DNA of 64,000 nt, from contig NZ_FZOD01000025.1 of NCBI RefSeq assembly GCF_900188345.1, positions 1 through 64,000 of the forward strand, written 5' to 3'. Under the pieces are notes generated by a model. The model saw nothing but the letters and a program-made list of their open reading frames with translations. It was not told the origin of the DNA and did no database searches. Shown here one piece after another: positions 24,350-32,816 of the stretch (positions are counted from its first letter, which is position 1; every line of letters begins with the position of its first letter). Origin of the DNA: Streptosporangium subroseum (GTDB taxonomy: Bacteria; Actinomycetota; Actinomycetes; Streptosporangiales; Streptosporangiaceae). The position numbers and the translations under genes were made by a program.

Positions 24350-24645
24350 GGCTGGGAGTGGCCTTCACGCGGCTCACCGTGCGGCCCGCCCTCCGGCGCA
24401 CCGTCCAACTCCTCGATGACACACGCGGCGAGCTGCGCCGGATTGGCACACTCACCCAGCTTCTCGACGGGAAGGTCCAGGGAGAACTCACGCTGGAGCT
24501 CGAACCACACCCGGACCGCGGAGATCGAATCAAGCCCGTGCTCCCGCAGGGACGACTGGGGAGTCAGATCCATGCCGCCGGGCAACACGTCGGCCAGCAG
24601 CCGGATGACCGTCTCGGTCACGCGCTCGTTCAGCTCCATGTCCAT
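24343..24645 (-). CDS. Stand-alone acyl carrier protein
   Basis: 100 residues from ATG 24645. The phosphopantetheine site is REHGLDSISAVRVWFELQ with Ser in the DSI motif near residue 41, in a normal four-helix ACP layout (helix I ETVIRLLADVLP; helix III after DLPVEKL). A discrete ACP of this kind carries acyl groups for polyketide or peptide synthases and could be the donor ACP of a beta-branching cassette. It is divergent from a type II thioesterase. A palindromic operator lies between them that is also found at the HMG-CoA-synthase cassette 12 kb away. Confidence 0.88.
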   Translation of the reverse strand: MDMELNERVTETVIRLLADVLPGGMDLTPQSSLREHGLDSISAVRVWFELQREFSLDLPVEKLGECANPAQLAACVIEELDGAPEGGPHGEPREGHSQPT

Positions 24646-24698
24646 CCCCACGTCGTTTTCCGTCCGTCGTTGCGAGGCTAATGACGGGGAAAGCCGAT

Positions 24699-24720
24699 GC
24701 CTGCTCAAGACTGAGCAGGC
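24699..24720. promoter_or_regulatory. Shared inverted repeat, copy A
   Basis: GCCTGCTCA (24699-24707) and TGAGCAGGC (24712-24720) form a perfect 9-bp inverted repeat with a 4-base spacer, centred between the divergent ACP and thioesterase genes. The inner CTGCTCA-N4-TGAGCAG recurs, with one change, at 36822-36847. Confidence 0.65.
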
Positions 24721-24775
24721 GGGCGTAGGGGATCGCGTTACCTTGGATCTCACCCTGACGCGGAGGAGGACGACC

Positions 24776-25537
24776 TTGGCCGGCGATTGGATCGTGGGGG
24801 ACGCGAACAGAGAGGACGCCGCCGTCAGGTTGTTCTGTTTCGCGCACGCGGGCGGTGGATCGGCGTTGTTTCGGGGGTGGGAAAAACTGCTCTCACCCGA
24901 GGTGGACGTATGCCCGGTGGTCCTGCCTGGACGCGAGTCGCGAATTCGTGAGATGCCGTTCAACCGGATGGAGCAGCTGGTCGGCCCGCTGTACGAGGCA
25001 TTGCGCGAACACGTCGATCGGCCGTTCGCGTTCTTCGGTCACAGCATGGGCGCCGCGGTCGCGTGGGAAATGGCGCGGAAATTCTCCGCGGGCCCTTCCG
25101 ATGGTCCGATCATTCTTTTCGTCTCCGGCCGCAGGGCCCCGCACCTGCCCACCCGGCGCCGCCTTTTCTCCGATCTGCCGGACGAACAGCTGATGGCCGA
25201 GCTGGGCAAGCTGAACGGCACCCCCACGGAGGTGATGGGCCAGCGCAACCTCCTGAAGCTGTTCCTGCCAGGTCTGCGAGCCGACTTCGAGCTGAACGAA
25301 CGGCACACGCCGCTGCCCGGCCCGGAGCTGTCGTGCCCGGTGTCCGCGCTGTGCGGCGACGCCGATCCCGAGGTCGACCCGGACGAGATCGCCGCCTGGC
25401 GGAATGCCACGACCGGCGGTTTCACCCAGCGGGTGTTCGGCGGCGACCACTTCTACCTCAAGGGACCGCGTCCCGAGGTCCTTCAGGCCGTCCAGGAGGA
25501 CCTCGACCGAGTGATCCTCGCCCATCCCGCGCGCTGA
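24776..25537 (+). CDS. Type II thioesterase
   Basis: 253 residues from a TTG at 24776 that has a perfect GGAGGAGG ribosome site. Features of the GrsT/RifR family are LFCFAHAGGGSALFRGW at the N-terminus, the lid-preceding VVLPGRESRI, nucleophile elbow GHSMGAAVAWE, Asp in CGDADPEVDPDE, and the final His in GGDHFYLKG. It removes aberrant acyl groups from carrier proteins of NRPS/PKS systems. It shares a promoter region with the ACP gene. No modular synthase is present in the window, so it is an orphan or serves a system elsewhere. Confidence 0.92.
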   Translation: MAGDWIVGDANREDAAVRLFCFAHAGGGSALFRGWEKLLSPEVDVCPVVLPGRESRIREMPFNRMEQLVGPLYEALREHVDRPFAFFGHSMGAAVAWEMARKFSAGPSDGPIILFVSGRRAPHLPTRRRLFSDLPDEQLMAELGKLNGTPTEVMGQRNLLKLFLPGLRADFELNERHTPLPGPELSCPVSALCGDADPEVDPDEIAAWRNATTGGFTQRVFGGDHFYLKGPRPEVLQAVQEDLDRVILAHPAR

Positions 25538-25668
25538 CCGTGATCACCATGTGCGTAGAACCTCCGCCTGTCCCAGAAGGATTCATGGAAGCGTTGGCTG
25601 GTTGGGCTCATCGTGCTCATGGTCGCGCCCGCAGAAGACACATGCCTTGTAGTAAGACAGCGGGGAAA

Positions 25669-25983
25669 GGATGCGATCGGTGGACGCTCGCCCTGCGCGG
25701 CAGGCGGGTGCCTCGTTGGCTGCCGCTCACCCCCGCGCTGATCGGTGCCGCCACGCTCGCGCCCTACGGAGTGGTCGGAACGGTCCATGCCGCGCTCGGC
25801 ACGGTAGGTGTGGTGACCATCTCCCGGGGGGATTTCCCCACCCCTGGCGACGCCCTGCTGGTGACCTGGTTCGGGCTCGGCGCCTTCGCCGCGTACGGCA
25901 TCGCACTGAGCGCGGTCGCCTGGTCTTACCTGCGCCGCACTCAGCCGGTCTGCGCGAACACCAGAGCGGAGGTCCGGTCATGA
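25669..25983 (+). pseudogene. C-terminal fragment of a membrane protein paralogous to 26697-27692
   Basis: The plus-strand frame reads RWTLALRGRRVPRWLPLTPA and continues with hydrophobic segments to TRAEVRS. It matches, position by position, the last third of the 331-residue membrane protein at 26697 (RWVMPFAGRNVPRWLVLGPA), including the spacing to the final membrane helix and the Cys near the end. The N-terminal two thirds are missing. It is a decayed tandem paralogue. Confidence 0.65.
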
Positions 25984-26103
25984 GTCACGTGGTCCGGTTG
26001 TGCTCGACGTGTAGGAGCACGAAACCGGCGTTACCCACCGTCACCCATCGGTTGCCCGGAATGGCTCAGTGATTCGAGCGGAAGGTCGTCGCCAGGCGAG
26101 GAG

Positions 26104-26466
26104 TCAGCTCGGTTTCGACCCGTGTGTGCCCCATCCGGAGACGATGAGGTCACCATCGAAGATCAACACTTCGTTGGACAGCTGTCCCGCCTGGTTCCGG
26201 TAGTTGATGACGACGGAGTCGATACCGGCGTAGACCCCGAGGACGTGGAAACGCAGATCCGGGTTATGCCGTAGGCCCTGGGCCCAGTACGCCCGCAGCG
26301 CTTCCTTGCCGCGCACCGTCCCGTCCGAACCGTCAAGCAGCCGAGCCGCGAGCGGAGAGCGAAACACCACCTCGTCGGCGTAGTGCTTCATGATGCGATC
26401 GACGTCCCGGGAGTTCCAGTCGGCCACCCACTCATCGGCGAACGCCTGCGCGCGATCAAGATCCAT
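26104..26466 (-). CDS. SnoaL/NTF2-like protein
   Basis: 120 residues from ATG 26466. The cone-shaped NTF2-like fold is indicated by the N-terminal helix QAFADEWVADWNSRDVDRIM, then the first strand YADEVVFRSPL, the family-typical VRGKEALRAYW, and later strands ending in a tryptophan-rich SGWGTHG. Members include polyketide cyclases, isomerases and stress-induced binding proteins. No catalytic Asp/His pair can be assigned with confidence. It lies between the membrane-protein fragment and its full-length paralogue. Confidence 0.8.
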   Translation of the reverse strand: MDLDRAQAFADEWVADWNSRDVDRIMKHYADEVVFRSPLAARLLDGSDGTVRGKEALRAYWAQGLRHNPDLRFHVLGVYAGIDSVVINYRNQAGQLSNEVLIFDGDLIVSGWGTHGSKPS

Positions 26467-26696
26467 GGCCTCATTCAAACATGGATGGTATGTCCTTGTG
26501 GGGCTCCGACATCGAACCCCATTGCGGACTCATGTGAAAGTCGCTGAGATCACCTCAATGTCACTGCCCCTGTTCGCCCTATGACTCAAAACGACCAGAC
26601 CGGGCCAGATCTCCGATACGCCGGGGCCCTGCCCTTCTCAGGACTTTCTCAGTGATCCTCAGTGCCCTCTCAGGTCGTTGGTGATGTTGTTGTGCC

Positions 26697-27692
26697 ATGT
26701 TTGGAGCACTTCCCAGATCGACGGCATGGTGGCCCTACGCGGGGGCTGCGTGGACCGCGGCCTACGGCGTGATCCACGTGTGGTGGGCGCTCGGTCACCC
26801 GCCGTCCTTCCCATCGCCCGGCGAATCGTACTTCCCCGGAACCTGGACGCCGGTGGGGCTTGCCCTGCTGTCCGCGACAGTGTGTCTGCTGATCGGCGCC
26901 GGGGCCGAACGCCGCCGGAGCTCTACCGCACGGTGGGTGCTCGTGGTTCTCGGCTGGTTGGCCGGCGCCGGGATGCTCCTGTACTCATTCATGTTCGCCA
27001 TCAGCCTCGTGACCCTGATATTCGAGCTTGACGCCGACTGGGTAACCCTGCTCACGCGCGGCAGCGGCGTGGTCGGCGGGGTCGTGACACTGGCCGGCGC
27101 CATCGCTGAGCAGCGCCGTGCCCGGCATGCTTGTCCTTATTGCGGCCGTGTCCCCAGTCACACGCCCGCGCGACGCGGTGACCCTGCTCCCCGATGGGCG
27201 TACATCGCGGGATATGCCACGGTCGTTGGCTGCGCGGTCCGCGTAGGCGGATTGGTGATCGATTACCTGATGACGGGCAGGCCGCTTTCAGGAGCGCTCG
27301 GATGGTCGTTCTCGGTCTTCGTCGTCCTGCTGATCCTCACCGGCACCCTGCTGCCGCTCGCGTTGGTGCACCGCTGGGGCCGGATCTGGCCGCGGTGGGT
27401 AATGCCGTTCGCCGGACGTAACGTGCCGCGATGGCTCGTTCTTGGGCCGGCCTTGTTCGTGGGCGCCGGTCTGACCGGGTACTTCGGTGTCGCCGGGATG
27501 ACGGAGATGGTCCTCCTGGGGCAGGGGAACACGGTCGGAGCTCCACTATGGCGGATCTTGATGGAAATGCTCGGATACACCGTGTGGGGTTTGGGTCTGC
27601 TCCTCGCCGCGATCTCCTACCACGCTCTGACCAGATCGGAGTGCCGGTCATGCCGGCATCCCATCCCATCGACGACCCCGAGCACGTACTGA
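26697..27692 (+). CDS. Polytopic membrane protein, unknown function
   Basis: 331 residues with eight or so hydrophobic segments arranged as two similar halves, joined by a cytosolic linker containing CPYCGRVP, a CxxC pair. A second cysteine cluster (ECRSCRHP) ends the protein, so one zinc-ribbon-like site is possible. The N-terminus AAWTAAYGVIHVWWALG resembles actinobacterial DUF3995-like proteins, which is tentative. A truncated paralogue lies 700 bp upstream. Confidence 0.65.
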   Translation: MFGALPRSTAWWPYAGAAWTAAYGVIHVWWALGHPPSFPSPGESYFPGTWTPVGLALLSATVCLLIGAGAERRRSSTARWVLVVLGWLAGAGMLLYSFMFAISLVTLIFELDADWVTLLTRGSGVVGGVVTLAGAIAEQRRARHACPYCGRVPSHTPARRGDPAPRWAYIAGYATVVGCAVRVGGLVIDYLMTGRPLSGALGWSFSVFVVLLILTGTLLPLALVHRWGRIWPRWVMPFAGRNVPRWLVLGPALFVGAGLTGYFGVAGMTEMVLLGQGNTVGAPLWRILMEMLGYTVWGLGLLLAAISYHALTRSECRSCRHPIPSTTPSTY

Positions 27693-27975
27693 TCAAGAAG
27701 ATCTGAGTTACCACGGTCCCAGGCTCAGGCCGGTCTCGACGATGAAGGCGTCGAGTAGGTCGGGCTGGTACTGCATTTTCACCGAAAGGAGATCTGATCC
27801 TTGACGTTGTTGAGGGGCGGATCATGTTCGTGGAGGTCCTGCACTACCCGAAGCCGCCACGTCCGGCGAACTGAAGCCAACAGCTTGGGAAGGAGGTGAG
27901 ACGGCGGAGTAGGCGTTCGGCCGGTCGTGAGTGACCGTGGTCGGCCCCTCGTCACCCTGGCTGACGGCCCGGCGA
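27693..27975. other. Spacer with short unassigned open frames
   Basis: On the plus strand a frame ends at 27874 with MFVEVLHYPKPPRPAN, and on the minus strand MQYQPDLLDAFIVETGLSL is followed by a stop near 27712. Both look protein-like but are too short to assign. They may be remnants. Confidence 0.2.
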
Positions 27976-28876
27976 TCAGAGGCGCATGCCGTGGGGGTGC
28001 TGATCGCGACGGCCAGACAGCAAGATCTCTCGCAGGCTGCTTCGGAGGAGTTCGACGCCGTCGTCATCGATCTGGAGATCAACCCGGACGATAGGCTCCA
28101 CCTGCAGCTCCTTCGTGGCCTCCTCGGTGAAGTGCAGTGTCAGGCGGCCGGAGGCGATCTCGCAGTGAGTCACGCCGCCGTAGGTGGTACCCGCCTGGTC
28201 CTCTCGGACGACGCAGTACGTGTCCATGCCCAGCCCGGTCTCCTGCTCGTCCGGTTCCTCGGTGGACATCATAAAGATCAAGGCATTCCCGGTGCCGTCC
28301 TCGTGTTCGGCCATTCCAAAAATGATCGTCCCCGGGTCGTCGTCTCGACCGACGGTTCGCGCGACCATGGTCCCCAGAGGAGGCCAGGCCGGGCCGGATA
28401 CCCTGTCTGCCGGCGAGGTGGGAGTGGAGCCGACTTCTGGCAGGGGCAAACCTTCGGGCCAAGCGGCGTGCATCCATGGCGATGTGAGGGATGGCTTGCG
28501 CGGGAATATGGTCAGTTCCTCCGCATAGGCCCAAGCGGGCACCTCGATGTCCTGGGCGAAGGGCGACTCCACGTCGAAGGTTGGACATCATGGAGTTGTA
28601 CGACTTCCCGCGCGGGCTGTAATCGAGCCGGCAGACGAACCACGTCCCCTCGCCCGGCTTGTACTGGGCCACCTTCAACCGGCGGAAAAGGTCGTCGAGG
28701 TCCTCGACATGTCGAATCCGCTGGGAATCGTCCGCCATCCGATAAGTGATCACGGTTGTGCTGAAGGTGCCGAGCTGGCAGCGATGGACATCGACCCATT
28801 GCCAGCCGTCTGGGGCGCCGGCCTTCACAGCCCGCCCGATCTCAATGCAGAGTTCGTGCGCGAGGTCGGATGACAT
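27976..28876 (-). pseudogene. Frameshifted immunity gene: YezG-like (DUF600) part followed in frame by an Imm10-like part
   Basis: From ATG 28876 the frame encodes a DUF600/YezG-type immunity domain (VITYRMADDSQ, VEDLDDLFRRLK, GTWFVCRLDYSPRGKSYN). At 28579-28582 one extra base shifts the frame; removing it restores FDVESPFAQDIEVPAWAYAE, the expected continuation. That second frame then runs without a stop into an Imm10-like domain (GTIIFGMAEHEDGTGNALIF, then VTHCEIASGRLTLHFTEEA) ending at 27976. Imm10 could also be translated alone from ATG 28368 (130 aa). No cognate toxin is nearby. These are orphan or polyimmunity-type remnants; domain names rest on pattern recognition. Confidence 0.55.
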
Positions 28877-29093
28877 ACTCACCGTGCCTTTTCCATCGGG
28901 CGAACGAGAACAGGAGCTTATTGGGCGTCCTTCCGGGGGGCCACGTCCGATCAGGGATGCGATCCAAGCGCATGCTTCGCGAGCTCGGTCGCGCGGCGGC
29001 GCGGAGCGCCACCTTACAGAGAGGGCGACAATGAGGGCGGTTCAGCCGGGGCGTTCGCCCCCGTGGGCCAGCTGCGCCTGAGGGCTCGTACCG

Positions 29094-29717
29094 TCAGTGA
29101 ATCCCTCGGGCAAGAAGGTCCTTGACGGCCTGGGATGCTTTCGCGGGAGATCCGGCATCGAACGGTGGTTGCGGGTCGTACTCGATCGCCAGTTGGATCG
29201 CCTCGGCGGTGGTCTGATCGGTGATGTGCGCTGCCAGCGCGAGCGCCATGTCGATGCCGGAAGAGACTCCGGCAGCGGTCACGATCTTTCCCTGAAACAC
29301 CACACGCTCGGCCGTATAGGTGGCCCCGAATGACTCCAGCACATCGATCGCCGCCCAATGGGTCGTCGCCGAGAGTCCCGTCAGCAGTCCGGCGGCTCCC
29401 AGCAGCAACGATCCTGTACACACGGAAGTCGTCCAAATGCTTCCCTGGTGCATGCGCCGGATCCAGTCGAGGAGTTCGTCATTTTGCACCAGTCCCCGCG
29501 TTCCTGGACCCCCGGGAACCAGTAATACGTCACAGGAGTCAATGTCAGCGAACGTTGCATCGGCGGTGACGGCCAGCGACGTGGGGGCGTCTCGCACCGG
29601 TCCGGACTCGGTGGCCGCGAACACGATCTCGGCGCCCGGCAAGAACTTGAGCACCTCGTACGGGCCAACTGCGTCAAGGGCGGTGAACCGGTCGAACAGC
29701 GGGATGACGATACGCAC
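29094..29717 (-). CDS. DJ-1/PfpI family protein (isonitrile hydratase-like)
   Basis: 207 residues. The class I glutamine amidotransferase-like fold shows MRIVIPLFDRFTALDAVGPY at the start, DVLLVPGGPGTRG, and the nucleophile elbow WTTSVCTGSLLLGAAGLL with the reactive Cys near residue 100. ATTHWAAIDVLESFGA follows as in the isonitrile hydratase/transcription-factor-like subgroup. There is no AraC domain, so it is the stand-alone enzyme form. The substrate is unproven. Confidence 0.88.
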   Translation of the reverse strand: MRIVIPLFDRFTALDAVGPYEVLKFLPGAEIVFAATESGPVRDAPTSLAVTADATFADIDSCDVLLVPGGPGTRGLVQNDELLDWIRRMHQGSIWTTSVCTGSLLLGAAGLLTGLSATTHWAAIDVLESFGATYTAERVVFQGKIVTAAGVSSGIDMALALAAHITDQTTAEAIQLAIEYDPQPPFDAGSPAKASQAVKDLLARGIH

Positions 29718-29879
29718 AGCGACTCCCTTACCGAACTGCGGTGAACGGCGACCAGGTTATGACGAGTGCGCCAACCCCTGTGGCTCTCATACGAAACATG
29801 GTCAACTTCTCGGCTGGCGAAAAGCCAGGGGATGAGTGGAGTAGGTCCGGGGCCAAGGTGAGGGCGGCTGTCGGTTCCG

Positions 29880-30995
29880 CTACATCTGGGCTTGGACGTG
29901 CGAGACCTTCCGGGTGACGTCGGTGTTCGCCCATCGGTCGTGAAGCGTGCGGCCTTCGGGGTCGAGAAACGCCCACATCCCATCCGCGATGAGAATGATC
30001 GGCCCGGCGACCGGCATGAAGACCAGGAGCGGGAAGATCAGCGTGCGAAGGGCCGTCCTTCCCGCTGTCGGCCGTACTGTCGTCCGGGTGGAGATGAGGC
30101 GGATGCGCAGCAGGCGCTTGCCTGGTGTCTGGCCCCACAGACTGTGCTGCACCCAGAAGTATAGAAACACAACAAACAGGACGAGTAGCCGTCCGGGATC
30201 TACGTTGTCCAGCGAGAGCGTCACCTCGTTCAAGAGCCCAAAGCCCAGGTGGATGGAGGGCAAGAACCTGTCGATGCCGGTCAGCCCCAGAATGGGTGAG
30301 ACGACAAAGATAAGGACCAAAATGACGATCGCGTAGTCGACCAGTAGCGCCACCGGCCGGCGCCAGGTCACACCGGTCGACGAGGCGACCTCCTGCCGGT
30401 TCGAGGTGACCCCGCTCATCCTCCGGGTGATAAGCAGGACGAGCGCGGCGGCGCTCAGGAGGCAGAGCTGGGTGCTTCCCCAGCTGCTCATCACCGTGGC
30501 GAACCATTCGGTACTGAGGAGGGGGATCGGGCCGCCGCACTCCTCCGCCGAGGCGTAGAGGGGGGTGGCCGGCTTGATGATCGCGATCAGAACGAGAGCG
30601 CCTGCCGTTCGCCGGCCTGCGCTCCGTGGATTTCCGCTGCTCAGGCAGGCGAGAAATCCCCCCAGGACCAGCAGCGCGGGGACTGCCCATGCCTCCACGT
30701 TCTGCATGATCCCGTCGAGATCACCTCGCAGGGGGTCCAGCGACGACCTCTCCAACCACCCGGAATTCCCCATACATGCATGCGCCTCGACCGGACCGGG
30801 GTGAAGCCGAAAGCGCCACTCCTCCCAGGTCGGGAAGGCGGCGACGGCCGTGGCCACCATCCAGGTCAGTAACGCCGGTCTGGACAACGGGGGGAAGTTC
30901 GACAAGGCGGTCCTTTCGCAGGCTGAAGCACACCTTAGCGATCTTGGGGCAACACGCGCCGACGACCGGCCGGGGTCGGTGGAGAGGTGCTTCAT
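29880..30995 (-). CDS. RDD family membrane protein
   Basis: 371 residues. The C-terminal RDD domain shows RRPVALLVDYAIVILVLIFV (the Arg and Asp of the name), QHSLWGQTPGKRLLRIRLIS and LHDRWANTDV. The N-terminal half has three further membrane helices and an external loop with two cysteines (AHACMGN, AEECGGP). RDD proteins are thought to be ion or small-molecule transporters. The start is uncertain: the TTG/ATG choices at residues 32 to 46 would remove a basic leader. It is divergent from the carbonic anhydrase gene. Confidence 0.8.
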   Translation of the reverse strand: MKHLSTDPGRSSARVAPRSLRCASACERTALSNFPPLSRPALLTWMVATAVAAFPTWEEWRFRLHPGPVEAHACMGNSGWLERSSLDPLRGDLDGIMQNVEAWAVPALLVLGGFLACLSSGNPRSAGRRTAGALVLIAIIKPATPLYASAEECGGPIPLLSTEWFATVMSSWGSTQLCLLSAAALVLLITRRMSGVTSNRQEVASSTGVTWRRPVALLVDYAIVILVLIFVVSPILGLTGIDRFLPSIHLGFGLLNEVTLSLDNVDPGRLLVLFVVFLYFWVQHSLWGQTPGKRLLRIRLISTRTTVRPTAGRTALRTLIFPLLVFMPVAGPIILIADGMWAFLDPEGRTLHDRWANTDVTRKVSHVQAQM

Positions 30996-31228
30996 TCATC
31001 GCCAGGTTCCGGCAGCTCTTCCGGTCGACGTCGACCGGCGGCCCTCGCACATACGCACTTGCCGTCTGGAAGGTTCGAGGCACCTCAGACGGAGGTCTCA
31101 CCGGCCCGGGGGCGGTTCATGCGCCGTCAAGCGCCCTTGAGACCGCAGGCCATGGACGGACGATTCTTAAATCCTCGCCATACGTTTCCATTGCCGGGGC
31201 CTGGCCCGGGGAGGGAAGGATTCAGGTC

Positions 31229-31978
31229 ATGAGCGTTCCAGCTGACGGTCCGGGGCGGCGAACGCTGCTGGCAGGTGCCGTGTCCCTTGCGGGGGCGCAG
31301 CTTGCCGGTTGCTCGGCGGCCGACGTGGTGAGCAAGGCGGTGCCCGCATCTACCACGCCCACCCCGGGACCGTTTCCAGACTCGCCAAAGGCTGCCTACG
31401 AACGGCTGATGAAGGGCAACAGTCGCTGGGTGACCGGCGCACTTGAACATCCTGACCGCGATCCCACACGCCGGGAGCTGCTGGCCGCCAAGCAGCAACC
31501 CTACGGAGTGGTGTTGTCGTGCATCGACTCCCGGGTCCCGCCCGAGCTTGTCTTCGACACCGGGCTGGGTGATCTGTACGTGATGCGTACCGGCGGCCTG
31601 GCCGTGGGACCGATAGTCACCGGATCCGTCGAGTACGGGCCGATGACCAGCGAGACCCCCCTGATCGTCGTACTCGGTCACCAGCGGTGCGGCGCGGTGG
31701 CCGCCGCGTACAAGTCCCTGCGGGAAGGCAAGCCGCTGCCGGGCAACCTGCAGGCGATCGTGGCGGCCCTGCGCCCGGCATACGAGCAGGCCGCGAAGGA
31801 CGGCGGCGCCGACCCCGTCGAGACGATGGCAAAAGCCCAGGTGAAGCTGACCGCGGATGCCCTGCGCGGCAATCAGGACCTCGCGCCGTTGGTGAGCAAA
31901 AGAGACCTGGCGGTGGTCAGCGCCTACTACTCCCTGGACACGGGCCGGGTCGAAATCCTGAACGGTGCCCCCGCCTGA
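31229..31978 (+). CDS. Exported beta-class carbonic anhydrase (Tat lipoprotein)
   Basis: 249 residues from ATG 31229 behind GGGAAGGA. The N-terminus has a twin-arginine leader (GRRTLLAGAVSLAGAQ) ending in a lipobox LAGC, so the enzyme is probably exported folded and lipid-anchored outside the membrane. The beta-CA zinc site is complete: SCIDSRVPPE (Cys, Asp-Arg dyad) and GHQRCGAV (His, Cys). It interconverts CO2 and bicarbonate at the cell surface. The gene stands alone after the divergent RDD gene. Confidence 0.9.
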   Translation: MSVPADGPGRRTLLAGAVSLAGAQLAGCSAADVVSKAVPASTTPTPGPFPDSPKAAYERLMKGNSRWVTGALEHPDRDPTRRELLAAKQQPYGVVLSCIDSRVPPELVFDTGLGDLYVMRTGGLAVGPIVTGSVEYGPMTSETPLIVVLGHQRCGAVAAAYKSLREGKPLPGNLQAIVAALRPAYEQAAKDGGADPVETMAKAQVKLTADALRGNQDLAPLVSKRDLAVVSAYYSLDTGRVEILNGAPA

Positions 31979-32074
31979 GTCTGAAACATGGCGGGACCGG
32001 TGGTCTCGGCCTCCTGGCACCTCGCACGGAGGATGACCGGGTACGCGCCTGGAGCGGCTTCGAACCGCAACAGG

Positions 32075-32493
32075 TCAGGAGACCCGGCGGATCTGAGCTG
32101 CCAGGTCACGCAGTGATTCGAGGGGAAGCTCGAACTCGGTCCAGGGCGGTGTGAGGTCGGTGCCGGTGTAGCGCGGGACAACGTGAATGTGGAAGTGGAA
32201 AACGCTCTGCCACGCGCTCTTGCCGCTGGCGTGCCAGAGATTGATCCCGGTGCCCGAAGTGCACGGGTGAGTTGTCTGGACACCTGGACGGTGGCACGCA
32301 TGACCGCTGCCGCCTCATCGACTTCAATGTCCGTGAGGTCGTTTCGGTGTTTTCGCGGCACGACGAGCGTGTGCCCCCTGGTCGCCTGGGCGATGTTGAG
32401 AAAGGCGATCGAGTGGTCGTCTTCGTAGATGGTCTCCGAAGGTTCGCTTCCGTCAGTGATCTCGCAGAACACGCAGGGGGCGGAGCTGTTCAC
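32075..32493 (-). pseudogene. HIT family nucleotide hydrolase, frameshifted
   Basis: From ATG 32493 the frame gives CVFCEITDGSEPSETIYEDD, then HTLVVPRKHRNDLTDIE, a normal HIT N-terminus. The C-terminal half is in another frame: NLWHASGKSAWQSVFHFHIH then VVPRYTG, containing the HxHxH catalytic triad, ending at TGA 32075-32077. One base is missing in the C-run at 32247-32249. Restoring it gives a full-length protein of about 140 residues, so either the gene is freshly broken or the sequence has an error here. Confidence 0.8.
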
Positions 32494-32637
32494 GTTCGGT
32501 CCTTGGCCGCAGGATTTCGCCGTCCGGGAATTCGTGGATCATCGGCAGTCTGGTAGGTGCCGATGCGGCCGGTCAAGCACATGCGGCCGAGCCGTTCGAC
32601 GGACAGGCCGGGTTGCTGAAGAAGCTGACGACCGATG

Positions 32638-32816
32638 TCAGACGCCGTACGGCCGACGTCCCGTGACCCGGCTCCACCGGTACGACGGTGACAGCGGATC
32701 ATCAGCCAGGCAGGCGGGACACGGCGTGAACGTCCCTCTGCGGGTCCGCGCCATGTGCGTCCACGGCCGATGGAGCCAGGTCGCGGTGTCGACGGTCCAC
32801 GCCGCCCGGAGGAGGT
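32638..32816 (-). pseudogene. Possible TniQ-like transposition protein remnant
   Basis: The frame ending at 32638 reads TRRGTFTPCPACLADDPL followed by SYRW. The CPACLAdd...YRW pattern is typical of the N-terminal zinc region of TniQ/transposition accessory proteins. It has no start of its own and abuts the end of the damaged PfaD gene. The rest of the gene is absent. The assignment is tentative. Confidence 0.3.

Noticed and set aside
24343..25537. An active PKS/NRPS cluster
   Set aside because: Only a discrete ACP, a type II thioesterase and a damaged accessory cassette are present. No ketosynthase, adenylation or condensation domain appears anywhere in the window.
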